64,000 bases of DNA from Kribbella sp. ALI-6-A (GTDB lineage Bacteria > Actinomycetota > Actinomycetes > Propionibacteriales > Kribbellaceae), in NCBI RefSeq assembly GCF_001984195.1, contig NZ_MTQN01000009.1:248001-312000 (forward strand), given 5' to 3'. The notes below the pieces were generated by a model. That model did not search any database and was not told the origin of the DNA. It saw only the letters and a program-made list of their open reading frames with translations. Positions 59,611 through 64,000 of the stretch are shown here, piece after piece. Within the stretch, counting starts at the first letter, position 1. Each line of letters opens with the position of its first letter. A program made the translations under genes and the position numbers.

Positions 59611-59625
59611 TTCCGCATTGTGGAA
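59611..59625. promoter_or_regulatory. Candidate operator of the allantoin/glyoxylate operon
   Basis: TTCCGCATTGTGGAA is a 15-bp near-palindrome with one mismatched pair, 9 bp before hyi. It resembles TTCC-N7-GGAA sites bound by IclR/AllR-type repressors and would block the hyi promoter. The adjacent PucR protein is the other candidate binder. No IclR gene lies in the window. Confidence 0.5.
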
Positions 59626-59725
59626 TCTAACTTCTGTTCTGCGAAAGGACGATAAGTTGCCTTCACCGGCAGCGTCAAGCGCCCCGAGCGCTGTAGGTTT
59701 CTCCAAAGGGGCAGGAGGTGAACGA

Positions 59726-61282
59726 ATGCTGCTCTCCGAGCTATGCGAAGCGCCGGAACTCGGACTGCGTCTGCTGCACCACGCGCAGGACGCGTCCGAC
59801 CGCCCGATCGGCCGCCTGGTCACCACCGACTTGCTTGAACCCGGCAACTACCTCAACGGCGGCGAACTCGTGCTCACCGGCCTGGTCTGGCGCCGCTCCC
59901 CGACCGACAGCGAGACCTTCGTCGCCTCGGTGGCCGGCCGCGGCGCCACCACGATCCTGGCCGGCAAGGCGCTGCTCGGCGAGATCCCCGAGGATCTGGT
60001 CGAGGCGTGCCGTCGCCACCAGGTCACGCTGGTCGAAGTGCCCACCGAGGTCGCCTTCGCGGACATCACCGAGTACGTCGCGGCGGCCACGGACACCGGC
60101 GCCCGGTTGTCCGCCAGTCTCGTCCGCCAGCGCCAACTGCTCTCCGCGATCGCGTCCGGCCGCAGCCTCGACGAGCTCGCCGCTCAGATCTCCGCCGACA
60201 TCGGCCACACCTGCCGGGTCGTCACGGCGACCGGGCGGCACGTCGTACCGGGGCCTGGCGCGCTGGACGACACGACGCTCGACACCGTGACGCGGCGGTT
60301 CCTCACCGCCGACCGGACCCCGGCCGTCGCCGACGCGGGCGACGCGTCGTACAGCGTGTTCCCGGTCGGATCAGGGCTCGGGAACCGGCTGACCGCCTGG
60401 CTGCTGGTGATCGAAGGCGACCACTCGCAGTGGCCTCGCGACCACGTCGAAACGGTGCACGAACTCTGCGCCATCGCCGCCCTCGACCGCGTACGCCGCG
60501 ACGAAGGCCGGCACGCGCTGCGCCCGTTGATGGCCGACGCGTTGAGCCTGGTCGAGTCAGGCGGGCCGCTGCCCGAAGTCACCACCCGGCTCCGCCAGGC
60601 CGGTGCGCGGCCCGACGGGCCGATGGTGGTCGTCGCCGCCGAGCTGGTCACCGCGCAAGCCGGCGACGCGATCCCCCGCGACGCCGGCGCCGCCGAGGTG
60701 GCGATCACCGTCTTCGAGGACGTGGCCGGCGCCGCCGGTCCGGCGACCGTCGCGCCCGGCCGGGACGGGCTGCTGATCGGATTGTTGCCCTGGGCCCCTG
60801 ATCTGCCGGTCCTGCTGCGCCGCGCGCTCGGCCGGCTCGCGCCGGGCCTGGGCCGGTCCCGGATCGCGGTCGGCATCAGTGGGGAGACCGCGGTCGACGC
60901 GCTGGCCGGCGCGCTCGAGGAGGCGCGCTTCGCCCACCGGGTCGCCCGCTCCGGCCTCACGCCCGTGTCGGTGGTGACCTCGGACCAGGTCGCCTCGCAC
61001 GTGCTGCTGCTCGCCACCGTGCCTGACGACGTACGGCGCACCTACACCCATCGGGTGCTCGGAGCGGTGCTCGAGCACGACCGCAAGACCGGGGGCGAAC
61101 TGCTCGCCACGCTGCGCGAGTTCCTGGCCTGCTCGGGTTCGTGGGCGCGGACCGCCGAGGCGATGCACCTGCACGTCAACACGGTCCGGTACCGGATCGA
61201 ACGCGTTGAGCAACTGACCGATCGCGATCTGTCGCGGCTCGAGGACAAGATCGACGTGTTCCTGGCGCTCAAGTCGCTCTGA
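59726..61282 (+). CDS. pucR: PucR-family transcriptional regulator of purine catabolism
   Basis: A 518-residue regulator. The N-terminal PucR domain has LLEPGNYLNGGELVLTGLVWRR and AGRGATTILAGKALLGEIPEDLV. A GGDEF-like middle part follows, and the C-terminal HTH_30 is FLACSGSWARTAEAMHLHVNTVRYRIERVEQLT. PucR proteins activate purine and ureide genes, often with allantoin or a related ligand. AGGAGG lies 8 bp before ATG 59726; the longer upstream reading is rejected. It is divergent from the hyi operon and 144 bp before the permease fusion. Confidence 0.9.
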   Translation: MLLSELCEAPELGLRLLHHAQDASDRPIGRLVTTDLLEPGNYLNGGELVLTGLVWRRSPTDSETFVASVAGRGATTILAGKALLGEIPEDLVEACRRHQVTLVEVPTEVAFADITEYVAAATDTGARLSASLVRQRQLLSAIASGRSLDELAAQISADIGHTCRVVTATGRHVVPGPGALDDTTLDTVTRRFLTADRTPAVADAGDASYSVFPVGSGLGNRLTAWLLVIEGDHSQWPRDHVETVHELCAIAALDRVRRDEGRHALRPLMADALSLVESGGPLPEVTTRLRQAGARPDGPMVVVAAELVTAQAGDAIPRDAGAAEVAITVFEDVAGAAGPATVAPGRDGLLIGLLPWAPDLPVLLRRALGRLAPGLGRSRIAVGISGETAVDALAGALEEARFAHRVARSGLTPVSVVTSDQVASHVLLLATVPDDVRRTYTHRVLGAVLEHDRKTGGELLATLREFLACSGSWARTAEAMHLHVNTVRYRIERVEQLTDRDLSRLEDKIDVFLALKSL

Positions 61283-61426
61283 GCCCCGTCGTTTGGGTGA
61301 TCGCACAGAACCGGGTGGGCCGGACAGGGCGATCTTCGGAGGTTCGTCGGTAGCCCGTGACGGCGCGGTGAACGCAAGCTGTCGTGCAGGTCACAATCCC
61401 GCCGCCGACCCCTTGGAGGGTGTTCG

Positions 61427-63355
61427 ATGAAGGCAGCCCTGCGCCGCGGACGTCAAACCGCTCGTCATCCCGTCGACGAGCTGATGTCGCCCGGACGACT
61501 CGCCGTGTACGGCACTCAGCACGTGCTCGCGTTCTACGCCGGCGCGGTGATCGTCCCGATCCTGCTGGCGAACTCGATCGGCCTCAGCACCGAGCAGCTG
61601 GTGCACCTGATCAACGCCGACCTGTTCACCTGCGGCATCGCCTCGATCATCCAGTCGGTCGGGTTCTGGAAGATCGGCGTCCGGCTGCCGCTGCTGCAGG
61701 GCGTGACGTTCACGGCGGTCTCGCCGATGATCGCGATCGGCCTGGCCGCGGGCGGCGGCACCGACGGGCTGCTGGTGATCTACGGCGCGGTGCTGGTGGC
61801 GGGTCTGGCGACGTTTTTCATCGCGCCCTTCTTCAGCCGGCTGATCCGCTTCTTCCCGCCGGTCGTCACCGGCTCGGTGATCACGATCATCGGGCTGGCC
61901 CTGCTCCCGGTCGCGGCCGCGGACGCCACCGGCGGCGCGGGCCCGACCTCGGACCCGACCAGCGGCAAGTACCTCGCCTACGCGCTCGGAACGCTCGCGC
62001 TGATCGTGCTGATCCAGCGGGTCTTCAAGGGGTTCATGGCCACGGTCGCCGTCCTGATCGGCCTGGTCGTCGGCACGCTGGTCGCCTGGGCGCTGGGTGA
62101 CGCGCACTTCGACGCGGTCGCCGACTCCGGCTGGGTCGGGATCACCACGCCGTTCTACTTCGGCTGGCCGCAGTTCTCGGTCGCCGCGATCATCTCGATG
62201 GTCGTCGTCATGCTGATCACCGCGGTGGAGACCACTGGTGACGTCTTCGCGACCGGTGAGATCGTCGAGAAGCGGATCGGCCGCGAGGACATCGCCCGGG
62301 CCCTGCGCGCGGACGGCCTGGCCACCACGATCGGTGGCGTCTTCAACTCCTTCCCCTACACCTGCTTCGCCGAGAACGTCGGACTGGTCCGGCTGACCCG
62401 GGTGAAGAGCCGCTGGGTGGTCGCCGCGGCCGGCGTGATCATGATCCTGCTCGGTCTGGTGCCCAAGGCGGGCGCGATCGTGGCCGGCATCCCGCATCCG
62501 GTGCTGGGCGGTGCCGCCCTGGCGATGTTCGCCACCGTGGCCGTCGTCGGCTTCCAGACCCTGACCAAGGTCGACTTCCACGACCACCGCAACGTCGTGA
62601 TCGTGGCGACCAGCGTCGGCCTGGCGATGTACGTCACCGCGCAGCCGCAGGTCGCCCAGGCGGTGCCCGGCTGGGCCGAGATCATCTTCGGCAGCGGGAT
62701 CACGCTCGGCAGCCTGACCGCGATCGTGCTGAACATCGTCTTCCACCACGTCGGCAAGGACTTCGGCCCGGCGGTGGCCGGCCAGCCCGGCGCGAGCACG
62801 GTCCGGCTGGACCAGGTCAACGAGATGAGCCGCGAGGAGTTCGTCGAGACCTTCGCCGGGCTCTTCCAGGGACCGCGCTGGATGGTCGAGCGTGCCTGGG
62901 ACATGCGGCCGTTCGCCGACACCCACGCGCTGCGGCGCTCGTTCCAGGAGGCGTTGTTCTCCGGGTCGCACGAGGAGCAGCGCGAGCTGATCGAGTCCTA
63001 CCCGCAGCTCGGGTCGCAGCTCGTCGCCGACGGTCTGAGCGGCGAGGCGTCGCTGCGGGACCAGGCCGCGCGCGGGCTGACCTTCCTGGCCGAGCCGGAA
63101 CGCGACGAGCTGGCGACGATCACCGAGCAGTACCGCGAACGCTTCGGCTTCCCGCTGGTGATCTCGGTACGCGACGCGGACTCGTTCGCCCGGATCGTCG
63201 AGCAGGGCCGCGAACGCCTCGGCAACTGCGAGAACCAGGAGCACGCCGCCGCCCTGCTGGAGATCGCGAAGATCGCCGGCTACCGGTTCGACGACTTCCT
63301 GACCGACGCCAATCCCATCCACAGCGCAAGGACCCGCTGGAGCAGCAACCGATGA
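61427..63355 (+). CDS. NCS2 purine permease fused to an OHCU-decarboxylase-like domain
   Basis: A 642-residue fusion. Residues about 20-445 are an NCS2/NAT permease with 14 membrane segments. Its hallmark is QHVLAFYAGA near residue 31, and the NAT signature is ENVGLVRLTR (316-325). Residues about 463-630 match OHCU decarboxylase, which makes (S)-allantoin after urate oxidation: VETFAGLFQGPRWMVERAW, YRERFGFPLVISVRDADSF and LEIAKIAGYRFDDFL. The usual catalytic HPxLG reads YPQLG (Tyr525), and the Glu of the later EQ motif reads Asp545. So the domain may be inactive or altered. GGAGGG precedes ATG 61427. Its stop overlaps xdhA (ATGA). Confidence 0.85.
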   Translation: MKAALRRGRQTARHPVDELMSPGRLAVYGTQHVLAFYAGAVIVPILLANSIGLSTEQLVHLINADLFTCGIASIIQSVGFWKIGVRLPLLQGVTFTAVSPMIAIGLAAGGGTDGLLVIYGAVLVAGLATFFIAPFFSRLIRFFPPVVTGSVITIIGLALLPVAAADATGGAGPTSDPTSGKYLAYALGTLALIVLIQRVFKGFMATVAVLIGLVVGTLVAWALGDAHFDAVADSGWVGITTPFYFGWPQFSVAAIISMVVVMLITAVETTGDVFATGEIVEKRIGREDIARALRADGLATTIGGVFNSFPYTCFAENVGLVRLTRVKSRWVVAAAGVIMILLGLVPKAGAIVAGIPHPVLGGAALAMFATVAVVGFQTLTKVDFHDHRNVVIVATSVGLAMYVTAQPQVAQAVPGWAEIIFGSGITLGSLTAIVLNIVFHHVGKDFGPAVAGQPGASTVRLDQVNEMSREEFVETFAGLFQGPRWMVERAWDMRPFADTHALRRSFQEALFSGSHEEQRELIESYPQLGSQLVADGLSGEASLRDQAARGLTFLAEPERDELATITEQYRERFGFPLVISVRDADSFARIVEQGRERLGNCENQEHAAALLEIAKIAGYRFDDFLTDANPIHSARTRWSSNR

Positions 63356-64000
63356 GTACGACGATCAAGGTCAACGGCCAAGACCTCCCGCTCGGGGGCG
63401 CCTCCGTCCACACCACCACGCTCGACTGGTTGCGCGACCGCGGCCTGACCGGCGCCAAGGAAGGCTGCGCCGAGGGCGAGTGCGGGGCCTGCTCGGTGCT
63501 CGTCGCCCGCCCCGGCATCGACAGCCCGACCGAGTGGACCGCGATCAACGCGTGCCTGGTGCCGGTCGCGGCGCTGGACGGTCAGGAGATCGTCACGTCC
63601 GAGGGCCTGGGCACGAGCTCGGAGCTGCATCCGGTGCAGCGGGAGCTCGCGGTCCGCGGTGGATCCCAGTGCGGCTTCTGTACGCCGGGCTTCGTCTGCA
63701 GCATGGCGGCGGAGTACTACCGCCCCACCCGTACTGCTTCTGCTGAAGAAGACTGTGAGCACGGGCCGAACGGCTTCGATCTGCACTCGCTGAGCGGCAA
63801 CCTGTGCCGGTGCACCGGCTACCGGCCGATCCGGGACGCGGCGTACGCACTGGGAGACCCCGACGGCGACGACACGTTCGCCGCCCGCCAGTCGAGTCCT
63901 CCTCCCCCGCCGGCGCCTACACGACTCACGGTGAACGGTGCGGAGTTCGTCCGGCCGGAGCAGCTGGACGACGTACTGGAGTTGATCGCCGAATGTCCCG
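63352..64000 (+). CDS. xdhA: Xanthine dehydrogenase iron-sulfur/FAD subunit, 5' part
   Basis: The gene runs off the right end after 216 codons. The [2Fe-2S] domain has EGCAEGECGACSVLV (residues about 37-51) with the first cluster cysteines and a single Cys near 68. The second cluster is in CGFCTPGFV and LCRCTGYRP. The start of an FAD domain follows with LTVNGAEFVRPEQLDDVLEL. The two-domain order matches the XdhA subunit that reduces NAD during hypoxanthine and xanthine oxidation. ATG 63352 overlaps the permease stop by 4 bp, coupling uptake to oxidation. Confidence 0.9.
   Translation, partial: MSTTIKVNGQDLPLGGASVHTTTLDWLRDRGLTGAKEGCAEGECGACSVLVARPGIDSPTEWTAINACLVPVAALDGQEIVTSEGLGTSSELHPVQRELAVRGGSQCGFCTPGFVCSMAAEYYRPTRTASAEEDCEHGPNGFDLHSLSGNLCRCTGYRPIRDAAYALGDPDGDDTFAARQSSPPPPPAPTRLTVNGAEFVRPEQLDDVLELIAECP

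Noticed and set aside
1..64000. Long readings on the opposite strand of most genes
   Set aside because: They are frame shadows caused by high GC: Arg/Pro/Gly/Ala-rich, without domains, and overlapping better-supported genes.
1..64000. CRISPR arrays, insertion sequences, integrases, tRNA or rRNA genes
   Set aside because: No repeat-spacer pattern, transposase, integrase or RNA gene hallmark was seen.

Overview
The window reads as chromosomal DNA of a high-GC actinomycete, most likely of the Kribbella/Nocardioidaceae type (an inference from gene content, not a measured placement). The main signs are very high third-position GC, F420- and mycothiol-type redox enzymes, GAF-ANTAR and RsbQ/RsbP signalling proteins, CGNR regulators, and many leaderless genes with a TAnnnT box exactly 6 nt before the start codon. 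No rRNA, tRNA, insertion sequence, integrase, phage gene or CRISPR array is visible. Both ends are cut inside genes: a DinB-type protein on the left and a xanthine dehydrogenase iron-sulfur subunit on the right.

Layout. 1-9000: a DinB tail, a VOC protein, a GH9-type glycosidase, a serine hydrolase with an SRPBCC protein, a GAF-ANTAR sensor, an RsbQ-RsbP stress-signalling pair and a nitroreductase. 9000-12500: a MarR repressor facing two flavin monooxygenases and an F420/NADP reductase across twin operators, then a Ddn-type F420 enzyme. 12500-16150: a GntR regulator, a leucine leader peptide with a 2-isopropylmalate synthase that lacks the regulatory domain, and an MFS exporter. 16100-22600: a lipoprotein/kinase/response-regulator operon, a STAS antagonist, a TetR, a haloacid dehalogenase, a second GAF-ANTAR protein and a SecD-head membrane protein. 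22600-27400: a two-gene ABC exporter divergent from a TetR regulator. 27300-30700: YceI and an ECF41-type sigma factor on back-to-back promoters, an XRE regulator and an AhpD-like protein. 30700-41500: a HelR-type ATPase, enzymes, an L-aspartate-oxidase-like flavoprotein, an SDR-cupin-ferritin-like operon and a SigB/SigF-type sigma factor. 41500-52750: two CGNR regulators each facing an exporter or hydrolase, a pterin dehydratase-VOC fusion, a secreted GH30 glycosidase, an epoxide hydrolase, a mycothiol/glutathione-type reductase and a CbxX/SpoVK-type AAA ATPase. 52800-64000: a purine/allantoin/glyoxylate catabolic region.

How the genes work together. The clearest pathway is at the right end. 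Xanthine dehydrogenase and a purine permease feed the upper part. Allantoinase and ureidoglycine aminohydrolase act on allantoin products. Glyoxylate carboligase, tartronate semialdehyde reductase, hydroxypyruvate isomerase and glycerate kinase carry glyoxylate to glycerate phosphate. The six minus-strand genes overlap end to end and face a PucR regulator. Allantoate-degrading and ureidoglycolate-cleaving steps are not in the window.

The most notable signals are regulatory. (1) Three promoters match the ECF41 pattern TGTCACA-N16-CGTC. Two are back to back in a 64-bp symmetric element between yceI and the sigma gene; the others precede the SDR operon and, more weakly, the AhpD-like gene. (2) A near-identical palindrome is centred on the start codons of both the MFS exporter and the ABC exporter, so both proteins begin MFRN; the adjacent TetR is the likely repressor of both. 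(3) A leaderless 14-codon peptide with three consecutive leucine codons precedes a leuA that has lost its leucine-sensing domain. (4) The purine permease is fused to an OHCU-decarboxylase-like domain whose two catalytic positions look substituted.
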